Positions 25,651 to 33,735 of a DNA stretch of 64,000 nucleotides are shown piece after piece. The DNA lies in the NCBI RefSeq assembly GCF_001542625.1, contig NZ_CP016279.1, positions 4,092,001 through 4,156,000 on the forward strand, written 5' to 3'. The first letter of the stretch is position 1. Each line of letters opens with the position of its first letter. Source of the DNA: Streptomyces griseochromogenes (GTDB lineage Bacteria > Actinomycetota > Actinomycetes > Streptomycetales > Streptomycetaceae). The position numbers and the translations under genes were made by a program. Below the pieces are notes generated by a model. It was not told the DNA's origin, searched no databases, and saw only the letters and a list, made by a program, of their open reading frames with translations.

Positions 25651-26854
25651 CCCGGCGACCCCGGCCGAACCCGTCGCCTTCCCCCAGGACCGCACCTGTC
25701 CCTACCACCCGCCCACCGCCTACGACCCGCTGCGCGACGGGCGAGCCCTGGCCCGCGCCACCCTCTTCGACGGCCGCGAGGTCTGGATGGTCACCGGCCA
25801 CAGCACCGCCCGCGCGCTGCTCGCCGACCCCCGCCTGTCCTCCGACCGGACCCGCCCCGGCTTCCCCGTGCCCATCGCCCGCTTCGCGGCCGTCCGCGAC
25901 CGCCGGCTGGCCCTGCTGGGCGTCGACGACCCCCTGCACCACACCCAGCGGCGGATGATGGTTCCGTCGTTCACCCTCAAGCGCGCGACCGAACTGCGGC
26001 CCACCATCCGGCGGATCGTCGACGGGCTGCTGGACGCGATGATCGAGAAGGGCCCGCCGGCCGAACTCGTCTCCGCCTTCGCCCTGCCCGTGCCCTCCAT
26101 GGTCATCTGCGGTCTGCTCGGTGTGCCGTACGCCGACCACGAGTTCTTCGAGGCACAGTCCCGCAGACTGCTGCGCGGCCCGTCGGCCGCCGACACCCAG
26201 GACGCGCGCGAGCGGCTGGAGGCGTACCTCGGCGACCTGGTCGACCTCAAGGCGCGGCAGGCCGAGCCCGGCGACGGGGTCCTGGACGACCTCGTCCACC
26301 ACCCGTACCGCGAGGGCGCGCTGGACCGGGACGAACTGGTCTCGCTGGCCGTCATCCTGCTGGTCGCCGGCCATGAGACGACCGCCAACATGATCTCCCT
26401 CGGTACCTACACGCTGCTCCAGCACCCCGAGCGGCTCGCCGAGCTGCGCGCCGACCCGGCGCTGCTGCCCGCCGCGGTCGAGGAGCTGATGAGGATGCTG
26501 TCCATCGCGGACGGCCTCCTGCGGATGGCGCTGGAGGACATCGAGATCGGCGGCACCACGATCCGGGCCGGGGACGGCGTGCTCTTCGCGACCTCGGTCA
26601 TCAACCGCGACACCGCCCGGTACGACGACCCCGACAGCCTGGACTTCCACCGCTCCGCCCGCCACCACGTGGCGTTCGGCTTCGGCATCCACCAGTGCCT
26701 GGGCCAGAACCTGGCCCGCGCGGAACTGGAGATCGCCCTCGGCGCCCTGATCGCGCGCCTGCCCGGCCTCCGGCTGGCCGCACCCGCCGAGGAGATTCCC
26801 TTCAAACCCGGCGACACGATCCAGGGGATGCTGGAACTCCCCGTGACCTGGTAA
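25625..26854 (+). CDS. Cytochrome P450, CYP105-like
   Basis: A 409-residue class I bacterial P450 with oxygen-activation motif VAGHETTANM (A248-T253), ExxR as EELMR, and heme ligand C358 in FGFGIHQCLGQNLARAELEIAL. N-terminal LTDITGPATPAEPVAFPQDRTCPYHPPTAYDPLR and the FGFGIHQCLGQ loop are typical of the CYP105 family, broad-substrate monooxygenases in Streptomyces. It needs electrons from a ferredoxin, and one is encoded 12 bases downstream. Confidence 0.9.
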   Translation: MTELTDITGPATPAEPVAFPQDRTCPYHPPTAYDPLRDGRALARATLFDGREVWMVTGHSTARALLADPRLSSDRTRPGFPVPIARFAAVRDRRLALLGVDDPLHHTQRRMMVPSFTLKRATELRPTIRRIVDGLLDAMIEKGPPAELVSAFALPVPSMVICGLLGVPYADHEFFEAQSRRLLRGPSAADTQDARERLEAYLGDLVDLKARQAEPGDGVLDDLVHHPYREGALDRDELVSLAVILLVAGHETTANMISLGTYTLLQHPERLAELRADPALLPAAVEELMRMLSIADGLLRMALEDIEIGGTTIRAGDGVLFATSVINRDTARYDDPDSLDFHRSARHHVAFGFGIHQCLGQNLARAELEIALGALIARLPGLRLAAPAEEIPFKPGDTIQGMLELPVTW

Positions 26855-26866
26855 GAGGCTCTGGTC

Positions 26867-27082
26867 ATGCACAGCAAAGCCATGCACATCGACATCGACA
26901 AGGACGTCTGCATCGGTGCGGGCCAGTGCGCGCTCACCGCGCCGGGGGTGTTCACCCAGGACGACGACGGCTTCAGCGCGCTGATCCCGGGCCGTGCGGA
27001 CGGCGCGGACGACCCGCTGGTCCGGGAGGCGGCCCGCGCCTGCCCGGTGGGCGCGATCACGGTCACGGAAACCGGAGACTGA
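26867..27082 (+). CDS. [3Fe-4S]/[4Fe-4S] ferredoxin partner of the P450
   Basis: A 71-residue ferredoxin: DKDVCIGAGQC and later RACPVGAITV give the Cys-x5-Cys...Cys-Pro pattern of the single-cluster ferredoxins that sit next to CYP105 genes. The second position of the usual four-Cys motif is Ala, favouring a 3Fe-4S cluster. It should pass electrons to the upstream P450. A later ATG at 26882 is possible. Confidence 0.9.
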   Translation: MHSKAMHIDIDKDVCIGAGQCALTAPGVFTQDDDGFSALIPGRADGADDPLVREAARACPVGAITVTETGD

Positions 27083-27131
27083 AGCCCGACCCTCGGCCCG
27101 GCCGCCGCAGCCGCGTCAGTAGGGTGCCCGG

Positions 27132-27665
27132 ATGACCGAACACGCCGGGAAGCCCTTCCTCTACGTCGTCGTCTGCGCGGCCGGGATCGCCACCCAGGTC
27201 ACCAGGCTGATCGACGCCGCACGGGAGCGGGACTGGGAGGTCGGCGTGATCGCCACCCCGCTCGCGATGAACGGGTTCTTCGACACCGCGGCCGTCGAGG
27301 CGGCGACGGGCCGCCCGATCCGGTCGGCCTGGCGCTCCCCGGCCGACCCCCGCCCCTTCCCGCCGCCGGATGCCGTGGTGGTGGCGCCGGCCACCTTCAA
27401 CACCGTCAACAAGTGGGCCGCGGGACTGGCCGACACCCTCGCCGTCGGCACCCTGTGCGAGGCCGCCGGACTGGGCGTCCCCATCGCCGTGCTGCCCTGC
27501 GTGGCCGACGCGCTGGCCGCCCACCCCGCCTACCGGGACAGCCTGGTCCGGCTGCGGGGGATGGGCGTCCGCTTCGGCGATCCGTACTCCGGCCTCCCCG
27601 ACGAGGACGGTGGGCGTCCCGACTTCCGCTGGGAACGGGCCCTGGAGCTGCTGGAGCGGCCCTGA
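27132..27665 (+). CDS. Flavoprotein, phosphopantothenoylcysteine decarboxylase-like fold
   Basis: A 177-residue single-domain flavoprotein: FLYVVVCAAGIATQVTRLIDAARERDWEVGVIATPLAMNGF, PDAVVVAPATFNTVNKWAAGLADTLAVG and IAVLPCVADALAAHPAYRDSLVRLRGMGVRF match the HFCD (Dfp/EpiD) family. The PAT/N elements of the family are present, but it stands alone and lacks a CoaBC synthetase domain. The substrate is unknown. Confidence 0.8.
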   Translation: MTEHAGKPFLYVVVCAAGIATQVTRLIDAARERDWEVGVIATPLAMNGFFDTAAVEAATGRPIRSAWRSPADPRPFPPPDAVVVAPATFNTVNKWAAGLADTLAVGTLCEAAGLGVPIAVLPCVADALAAHPAYRDSLVRLRGMGVRFGDPYSGLPDEDGGRPDFRWERALELLERP

Positions 27666-27672
27666 GCGTGCC

Positions 27673-28524
27673 TCACCGCGCCTTGCGGACGTACTGCGCG
27701 CTGCCCGGCGTGGAGACGTTCACGTCCCGGCGGACGATGCTCAGCCGGCCGCCCCAGTGGGCCAGTGCCTTGCGCAGGCCGCTGTCGGTGTACTCGATGT
27801 CCACCACCCGGTCGTCGAACGCCCTGGCGTACACCCCGCACTCGTCGTACTGCCCGCACTCCTCCGTGACCGCGAAGTCCAGCCCGGCCGCCTCGCGCCG
27901 CCCGGCCAGCTCCGCGGTGTTCTTCTGCCCGACGGCAAGGCGGCGGGCGTGCGCGTGCCGGGAGAGCAGGCGCATGAAGGCGGTCGCGTCGGCGGCGTCG
28001 AGCAGGTGCCGGGAGCGGGTGTAGCTGTCGTAGTTGTCGGGCTCGACGGCGTCGTAGCCCTTTTTCGCGCAGCCGTCGATCCACCGGTCGACCCGCCGCG
28101 CCACGCGCTCGCGCTTGGCCGGGGTGCGCAGGTCGAGCAGCGGTTCGTTCCAGTCCTCGTCGATGACGGCCTTGCCGCGGGCGTCACGCAGCAGCAGGTC
28201 GGCGGGCCAGGAGGAGCGTTCCTCGGGCTGGGCCTGGAAGGCGTTGACGTAGCAGATGTTGTACAGGCCGGGCGCCGGGGAGTCGGACCGGTCGCGGCTG
28301 ACGACGCGGACACCGGCGGGTGGCGGGTAGGCGCCGCCGATCTGGTAGTCGAACCCGGCGTGGCGCGGCGGCAGGCGTACCGCGGCGGGCTTCGGGGACG
28401 GCTTTTCGTCCGTGCCGCCGGAATCGCAGCCGGTCAGGGTCCCCGCGGCGACGGCCGCGGCGAGCAGCAGGGCGCCGACGGCCGTCCCGGGACGTGAGAT
28501 ACGGGAATCACCCTCGGTGGGCAC
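27673..28524 (-). CDS. GH114-like (endo-alpha-1,4-polygalactosaminidase type) lipoprotein
   Basis: A 283-residue lipoprotein with GTG start at 28524 (GGAG six bases upstream), hydrophobic signal and lipobox TLTGCDSG. The mature part carries GFDYQIGGAYPPP, YNICYVNAFQAQPEE, GYDAVEPDNYDSY, GLDFAVTEECGQYDECGVYARAF and DIEYTDS, the barrel motifs of the GH114 family with probable catalytic acids in AVEPDN and TEE. It is expected to act on galactosaminogalactan-like polymers at the cell surface, though many relatives are uncharacterised. Confidence 0.82.
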   Translation of the reverse strand: MPTEGDSRISRPGTAVGALLLAAAVAAGTLTGCDSGGTDEKPSPKPAAVRLPPRHAGFDYQIGGAYPPPAGVRVVSRDRSDSPAPGLYNICYVNAFQAQPEERSSWPADLLLRDARGKAVIDEDWNEPLLDLRTPAKRERVARRVDRWIDGCAKKGYDAVEPDNYDSYTRSRHLLDAADATAFMRLLSRHAHARRLAVGQKNTAELAGRREAAGLDFAVTEECGQYDECGVYARAFDDRVVDIEYTDSGLRKALAHWGGRLSIVRRDVNVSTPGSAQYVRKAR

Positions 28525-28698
28525 GTCCGCTCCATCGATCGCGGGTACGGCCCCGCCTCGGACCGGCCGGGCCGTCCTGGCGACTGGGGCCGGGCTGGGA
28601 CCGTGGAGTCCATCACCGGCTGGGCGCACCTCTGGGTGCCCGCCGGGCGGCGCGGCACGCTCCGGGATCCAATCGTCCGCCTGAGCCGTAGTCAAGTC

Positions 28699-28712
28699 GG
28701 TGCCCGGGCACC
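28699..28712. promoter_or_regulatory. GGTGCCCGGGCACC palindrome upstream of aldo/keto reductase
   Basis: A perfect 14-bp palindrome 48 bases before the ATG at 28760, in the gap between divergent genes. A TTGACT hexamer on the minus strand directly beside it may be the -35 of the GH114-like gene. Confidence 0.4.
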
Positions 28713-28759
28713 ACGTACTCTCCTAGTGACCATCGCCCCCGAAGGCAGGAGCAGCAACG

Positions 28760-29728
28760 ATGCAGTACGTGAAGCTCGGTTCGACGGGTCTGGACGTGTC
28801 GCGGATCTGTCTGGGCTGCATGACCTACGGCCTGCCCGACCGCGGAACGCACGAGTGGACGCTCGACGAGCAGGCGTCCCGTCCGCTCATCCGGCAGGCG
28901 CTGGAGGCGGGCGTCAACTTCTTCGACACCGCCAACATCTACTCCGACGGCACCAGCGAGGAGATCGTCGGCAAGGCCCTGCGCGACTTCGCCGACCGCG
29001 ACGAGATCGTGCTCGCCACCAAGGTGAACGGCCGGATGCGGCCGGGCCCGAACGGGGCAGGGCTGTCCCGCAAGGCCGTCATGGCCGAGATCGACCACAG
29101 CCTGCGCCGCCTCGGCACCGACTACGTGGACCTCTACCAGATCCACCGCTACGACCACACGACGCCCGTCGAGGAGACCATGGAGGCGCTGCACGACCTG
29201 GTCAAGGCGGGCAAGGTGCGTTACATCGGGGCGAGTTCGATGTACGCCTGGGAGTTCTCCAAGGCCCAGTACACGGCCGAGCGGCACGGCTGGACCAAGT
29301 TCGTCTCCATGCAGAACCACTACAACCTGCTCTACCGCGAGGAGGAGCGGGAGATGTTGCCGCTGTGCGCGGACCAGAACGTGGGGGTGCTGCCCTGGAG
29401 CCCGCTCGCCCGCGGCCGCCTCACCCGCGACTGGGGCACCGTCACCGAGCGCAGCGCGAACGACGACTTCGGCGGCCGCCTCTACCTGGAGAGCGACCGC
29501 TCCATCGTCGAGGCCGTCAACCGTATCGCCGGTGAGCGCGGCGTCCCGCGCGCCCAGGTCGCCCTCGCCTGGCTGCTGCACCAGGACACGGTGACCGCGC
29601 CGATCGTCGGCGCGGCCAAGCCGCAGCACATCGAGGACGCGGTCGCCGCCGTCGAACTGGAGCTGACCGACAAGGAGATCGAGCAGTTGGAGGAGCCCTA
29701 CACCCCGCACGGAATCAGCGGCCACTGA
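28760..29728 (+). CDS. Aldo/keto reductase
   Basis: A 322-residue (beta/alpha)8 NADPH-dependent oxidoreductase: MQYVKLGSTGLDVSRICLGCMTYG, NFFDTANIYSDGTSEEIVGKAL with catalytic Asp and Tyr, LATKVNGRM with Lys, and VDLYQIHRYD with His. The family resembles YajO-type reductases of aldehydes and ketones. AGGAG lies about nine bases before the ATG. Single gene. Confidence 0.9.
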   Translation: MQYVKLGSTGLDVSRICLGCMTYGLPDRGTHEWTLDEQASRPLIRQALEAGVNFFDTANIYSDGTSEEIVGKALRDFADRDEIVLATKVNGRMRPGPNGAGLSRKAVMAEIDHSLRRLGTDYVDLYQIHRYDHTTPVEETMEALHDLVKAGKVRYIGASSMYAWEFSKAQYTAERHGWTKFVSMQNHYNLLYREEEREMLPLCADQNVGVLPWSPLARGRLTRDWGTVTERSANDDFGGRLYLESDRSIVEAVNRIAGERGVPRAQVALAWLLHQDTVTAPIVGAAKPQHIEDAVAAVELELTDKEIEQLEEPYTPHGISGH

Positions 29729-29826
29729 AGCGCCCCCGACAGGGGCACGGGGCTGTGTCGATGTGCGGCCCCTTCACGTGGGCGCGAGCAAACCGGCCAC
29801 AACCCGCAGACGACCTATGGTCCGGC

Positions 29827-30636
29827 CTACGGAGCATCGCCGTGCGGCACAAAGCCGCCGCACGGCCCCGCCCCCTCGCTCCCGGGCAGCGGGACCCGCT
29901 CTCCCGCCATGTCCAGCGTCCGGTAGTAGTCGTCGATCCGCTCGGCCGAACGGCCCACGTAGTGCCCGATGAAGGAGCGCCGGAACCGGTCGGCGCTGCG
30001 GTTGGGCCCCGAGCCGTGCACCAGGCTGCCGTTGAAGAACAGCACGTCGCCCGGCGCCAGGTCCACGGGCACCGGCGTGAGGCCGGGCGGCGGCGGCACG
30101 TACTCCCGCGCGAACGACAGCCCCGGGTCCGCCTCTTCGGGACAGAACAGGTCCATGTGGTGTGTGCCCGGGACGACTTCGAGGCCGCCGTTGTCCCGGT
30201 CGATGACGTCACAGGCGACCCACGCGGCCACACAGGTGCCCGGCTCCACCCGCAGATAGAAGTTGTCCTGGTGCAGCGCCTGGCCCCGGGCGCCCGGCGG
30301 CTTGAAGTAGAACATGCTCTGTGCGGCGAGCACCTCCTCACCCAGCAGCGCCTCCAGCACCGCCCGCAGCCGGGCGTCGAGCAGGAACCCGCGTGCCCGC
30401 GCGCTGATCTCGTGCGGCTGCATCACCCGGGGGTGCCTGCGCAGCGGGTCGGGGTCGGCGGGCCGTGGCTCGAAGTGCCCGGGGACGGGCCCGGCCGCGT
30501 GCAGCGCGGCGAACACGTCGCACAGCCCCTCGATCTCGTCGTACCCGAACAGACCGCGCACGACCGTGAATCCCTGCCGCTCGTACCGCTCCCGGAGTGC
30601 CTCGGGCAGGATGGCGCCCATGTCCATGGCTGTCAT
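29827..30636 (-). CDS. Phytanoyl-CoA dioxygenase family protein
   Basis: A 269-residue Fe(II)/2-oxoglutarate oxygenase: the iron triad is HQDNF (His-x-Asp) and the distal His in NGSLVHGSGPNRS, with the following arginines (DRFRRSF) positioned to bind 2-oxoglutarate. Members hydroxylate diverse small molecules, including ectoine and antibiotic precursors. ATG 30636 has a GAGGAG site. It is divergent from an AraC regulator 69 bases away that may control it. Confidence 0.88.
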   Translation of the reverse strand: MTAMDMGAILPEALRERYERQGFTVVRGLFGYDEIEGLCDVFAALHAAGPVPGHFEPRPADPDPLRRHPRVMQPHEISARARGFLLDARLRAVLEALLGEEVLAAQSMFYFKPPGARGQALHQDNFYLRVEPGTCVAAWVACDVIDRDNGGLEVVPGTHHMDLFCPEEADPGLSFAREYVPPPPGLTPVPVDLAPGDVLFFNGSLVHGSGPNRSADRFRRSFIGHYVGRSAERIDDYYRTLDMAGERVPLPGSEGAGPCGGFVPHGDAP

Positions 30637-30705
30637 GCGTCGCTCCTCGCTACGGTGCTCCCCGGGCCGTCACGCTAGGCCGACGCGCGCTCGGGGAGGA
30701 TGCCC

Positions 30706-31596
30706 ATGCGTGCTGCCGCACTGCCCGGGGCTGCTGCCGGCGACCCGTCCCCACCGCCCGGCGTCGTGGTCACCGGACGGTACGACCAGGGACCGGGATA
30801 CGGCGTCAACAGGCCGCTCGGCTCCCGCAGTTGGCTGTTCACCTTCACCATGGGCGGGCGGGGTCTGATCCGGCAGGGGAGCGCCCGTGCCGAAGCGGTC
30901 GCCGGGCACCTGGTGGTGCTCGCCCCGGGTGTCGCGCAGCGCTATGGCGTGGCGCCCGGGGCTCCGCACTGGCGGTTCTGGTGGGCGCACTGCCAGACCC
31001 GCCCGTCCTGGACACCCTGGCTCCACCCGTACGCCGTCGCCGACGGCCTGTACGTCCTCGCGCCCCTTCCCGATGCCCTGCGCGGCCGTGTCGAGGCCGC
31101 GTTCGGCCGGATGCTCGCCGGCGCCCGCCGGCCCGCGCGGGGCACACCGTCCGGTGCGGACCCGGTGGCCGTGGCGCAGGACACCCTGGCGCGGGAGCTG
31201 GCCCTGTGCGCGCTGGAGGAGGTCGTCCTGCTCGCCGCGTCCGGCGCCGGTGCGACGGCACCCGAGCCGGACGACGACGCCCGGGTGCGCCGCGCCGAGG
31301 AACTGATCGCCGCCGACCCGGGCGCCCCGCACACCGTGCGCTCGCTCGCCGAGAGCGTGGCGCTCTCCCCGTCCCGGTTCGCCCACCTGTTCGCCCTGCG
31401 CACCGGCCGGCCGCCCATGCGCGCCCTGCGCGAGGCCCGGCTGTGGCACGCCGCCCGGCTGCTGGAGGTCACCGACCTCACCGTGGAGCGGGTGGCGGCG
31501 GCGTCCGGATTCCCGAGCCCCTTCCACTTCAGCCGTCTCTTCCGGGCCCGCTACGGGGTACCGCCGGGCGCATATCGGGCGGGCGAACGGCCGTAA
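30706..31596 (+). CDS. AraC family transcriptional regulator
   Basis: A 296-residue protein with an N-terminal AraC-type cupin sensor (RSWLFTFTMGGRGLIRQGSARAEAVAGHLVVLAPGVAQRYGVAPGAPHWRFWWAHC) and two C-terminal helix-turn-helices (VRSLAESVALSPSRFAHLFALRTG and VERVAAASGFPSPFHFSRLFRARYG). The second ATG at 30706 is used because GGGGAGG abuts the first one. Divergent from the phytanoyl-CoA dioxygenase-like gene. Confidence 0.87.
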   Translation: MRAAALPGAAAGDPSPPPGVVVTGRYDQGPGYGVNRPLGSRSWLFTFTMGGRGLIRQGSARAEAVAGHLVVLAPGVAQRYGVAPGAPHWRFWWAHCQTRPSWTPWLHPYAVADGLYVLAPLPDALRGRVEAAFGRMLAGARRPARGTPSGADPVAVAQDTLARELALCALEEVVLLAASGAGATAPEPDDDARVRRAEELIAADPGAPHTVRSLAESVALSPSRFAHLFALRTGRPPMRALREARLWHAARLLEVTDLTVERVAAASGFPSPFHFSRLFRARYGVPPGAYRAGERP

Positions 31597-31616
31597 TGCG
31601 CCGGCAAAGGCTTTTA

Positions 31617-31631
31617 TTGACGAGAAGTCAA
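31617..31631. other. TTGAC/GTCAA inverted repeat after the AraC gene
   Basis: A perfect 5-bp inverted repeat with a 5-base centre, 20 bases after the AraC stop and in an unusually AT-rich stretch that leads into the next gene. It could be a weak terminator or a regulatory site. Nothing else is evident in the 279-base gap apart from the palindrome at 31823. Confidence 0.25.
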
Positions 31632-31822
31632 AGCGCCGCCCGTCGAACGCAATGTTGAGAAGCGGGACATCTCTTGTTCCGTCCTGCCCGCCTGTGCAAA
31701 AGTGTGCGCTGTCGGCGTGCAGACAATTACATTTTCCCGCTGCACGCTCCGGGTCGCTCCCGTACGCCCCCCACGCTTCAAAAGAGCTGACCAGGTGGAC
31801 GTTCGGGACGCCGAATCACATC

Positions 31823-31840
31823 CCATACTTATTGGTATGG
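31823..31840. promoter_or_regulatory. CCATAC/GTATGG palindrome upstream of the sigma-like/lectin gene
   Basis: Perfect 6-bp arms around TTATTG, 35 bases before the GTG start, in locally AT-rich DNA. It is placed where a promoter -10 region or leader hairpin would be. Confidence 0.4.
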
Positions 31841-31875
31841 ACTAATTCCCGTTTTGCGTCTGGAGGAATGCAGCC

Positions 31876-33708
31876 GTGCATGACGCAGGCTCGTCGGATT
31901 CCGTCCCCACCGCCCCCCGGTTCGATCTCTCGGACGAGCAGCTGAGTGCCGAACTGAAGAAGTGGACGGGAACGACACCCGCGCTCCATCCGGTCGGTGA
32001 ACTCCTGGACCGGCACTGGGAAGCGGCGTTCGCCTATGCCCGGCTGTGCACCGACGGACCGCGTGCCGCCGGCATGCTCACCACCGCGGCCTTCACCCGG
32101 CTGTTCGGCGAGTCCCTCAGACAGGCGGGCCCGTCCGCCGCGTGGCGGCCGCATCTGCTGGTCACCGTCCGCCGGATCGCGGCCGAGTGGGACGGCGACG
32201 GCCGCCAGGAACTGCTCCACCCCGCCCTGCGGCCGGACGCCGCCGCAGGGGAGCGTGCGGCGGCCCGGCTGCTCCCGCCGTCCGGCCGGCGGCTGCTGTC
32301 CCGGGCGTTCCAGCGACTGTCCCAGTCCTCCCGCGCCGTGCTCTGGCACGCCGAGGTCGAGGCCGATCCCCTCGCCGTCCCCGCGGCGCTCCTCGGCCTG
32401 GACGAGGAGGAGACGCGGATCGAGCTGCGCCGCGCCCGGGAACGGCTGCGCGAGGAGTGCCTCCAGGCCCACCGCGAACTCGCTCCCGAGGCCGAGTGCC
32501 AACAATATCTGCGCATGCTGGACGTGACCTTCCGGCGCGGAGGCGTCGACATCGACCCGGACCTCCAGCAGCACCTGGCCCGCTGCCGGCACTGCCGGCT
32601 GACCGCCGACCAGCTGGCGCGGTTCAACGGCGGACTCGGCCTCGCGCTCGCCGAGGCGGTCCTCGGCTGGGGCGCCCGCGGCTATCTGGAGTCCCGGGCG
32701 GCCCGGACCGAACAGACCCCCGCCCCGCAACCGGCGCCGCCGACCGCCTCCGTACCCTCGGGCGGCGAGGCCTTCACCTCCATGGCACCCGCGCCGGCCA
32801 CGACCGGCCCCGGGAGCTCCGCCGCCCCCGGCAGGCCCGCTTCCTCCCGCCGTTCCGCGCACCGGGCCGCCCGCCGGGTCCGTCGCCGCAACCTCGCCCT
32901 GGCCGTCGTCACCGTCACCGGCCTGGTCGTCCTCCCGCTGGTCCTGTGGTCGCTGCTCGACTCGGGCGACCACCCGGCCCCGTCCCCCAAGGACACGGCC
33001 TCCCGGGCACCGGGCAAGGACTCGGTGAAACCGGGCCCGTCCTGGGCCGCGGCCAGCGGGACCGCCGAGGGCGCGCTCCACGGCCGGCTGCACAATCTCG
33101 CCTCTGGCCTGTGCGTGGGCGTCGTCGGCGACAAAGCCGTCCACGGGGCGGAGACCGAACTCACCAGCTGTACCTCGACGGCGAGCCAGCAGTGGACGTA
33201 CGAGACCGACGGACTGCTGCGCAACTCCTCCGCCCCGGATCTGTGCCTCGACTCCCACCTCGGATTCTCGGTCCGGCTGGCCCCCTGCTCGGCCACCGGG
33301 AAGGCCGCCAAGGACATCCGCTACGACTTCACCCTCCAGGGCGCCCTCGTCCCCCGCTCGAACCAGGACCTGGCGCTGACCCCCGCCGCGACCGACGGCT
33401 CCGGTGCCCTCGTCCTCAAGAACCGCAGCGCGACCTCCGCCCAGCGCTGGACCGTGGACACCGCGAAGCCCGACCTCCAGATGGAGGTCGTCAACTGGGA
33501 CACCGGTACCGCCTCGTCGTCGGCGCCGCCGTCGAAGGCCGCCCCCAAGGCAGCCAAGACCCCGTCTCCCACCCCCACCCCGAAGGCCTCCGAGTCCAGC
33601 CCCGCGCCGTCCCCTTCCGCCACCGCCGACTTCTGCGCGGTCCACCCGGACTACTGCGGTTGGGGCGACGGCGGATACGGCGGTGGCCGCGGGGGCCGCC
33701 GCCGCTGA
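31876..33708 (+). CDS. Sigma-like region / zinc-finger / membrane / ricin B lectin fusion protein (paralogue 1)
   Basis: A 610-residue protein. Residues ~40-105 resemble sigma-70 region 2 in pattern; residues ~140-195 resemble region 4 (LSQSSRAVLWHAEVEADPLAVPAALLGLDEEETRIELRRARERLREE). H233-x3-C237-x2-C240 has the spacing of the anti-sigma zinc finger. A Pro/Ala linker leads to one membrane helix (~340-361), then an outside ricin-type beta-trefoil (~395-545, QQW and QRW motifs) and a Gly/Arg-rich tail. The cytoplasmic half therefore looks like a sigma factor joined to its anti-sigma module, tethered to a lectin sensor. DNA binding is unproven. GTG 31876 follows GGAGGA. A full paralogue lies at 48753. 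Confidence 0.8.
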   Translation: MHDAGSSDSVPTAPRFDLSDEQLSAELKKWTGTTPALHPVGELLDRHWEAAFAYARLCTDGPRAAGMLTTAAFTRLFGESLRQAGPSAAWRPHLLVTVRRIAAEWDGDGRQELLHPALRPDAAAGERAAARLLPPSGRRLLSRAFQRLSQSSRAVLWHAEVEADPLAVPAALLGLDEEETRIELRRARERLREECLQAHRELAPEAECQQYLRMLDVTFRRGGVDIDPDLQQHLARCRHCRLTADQLARFNGGLGLALAEAVLGWGARGYLESRAARTEQTPAPQPAPPTASVPSGGEAFTSMAPAPATTGPGSSAAPGRPASSRRSAHRAARRVRRRNLALAVVTVTGLVVLPLVLWSLLDSGDHPAPSPKDTASRAPGKDSVKPGPSWAAASGTAEGALHGRLHNLASGLCVGVVGDKAVHGAETELTSCTSTASQQWTYETDGLLRNSSAPDLCLDSHLGFSVRLAPCSATGKAAKDIRYDFTLQGALVPRSNQDLALTPAATDGSGALVLKNRSATSAQRWTVDTAKPDLQMEVVNWDTGTASSSAPPSKAAPKAAKTPSPTPTPKASESSPAPSPSATADFCAVHPDYCGWGDGGYGGGRGGRRR

Positions 33709-33718
33709 GGGGCGGCCC
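33693..33718. terminator. Stem-loop overlapping the stop of paralogue 1
   Basis: GGGCCGCC and GGCGGCCC, perfect 8-bp arms with a 10-base loop, placed over the TGA and between convergent genes. Confidence 0.5.
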
Positions 33719-33735
33719 GGACGAGCGTGCACGGA

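Noticed and set aside
33667..33708. Gly/Arg-rich C-terminal end of lectin paralogue 1 as a separate peptide
   Set aside because: In frame with the lectin protein and without its own start or ribosome site.
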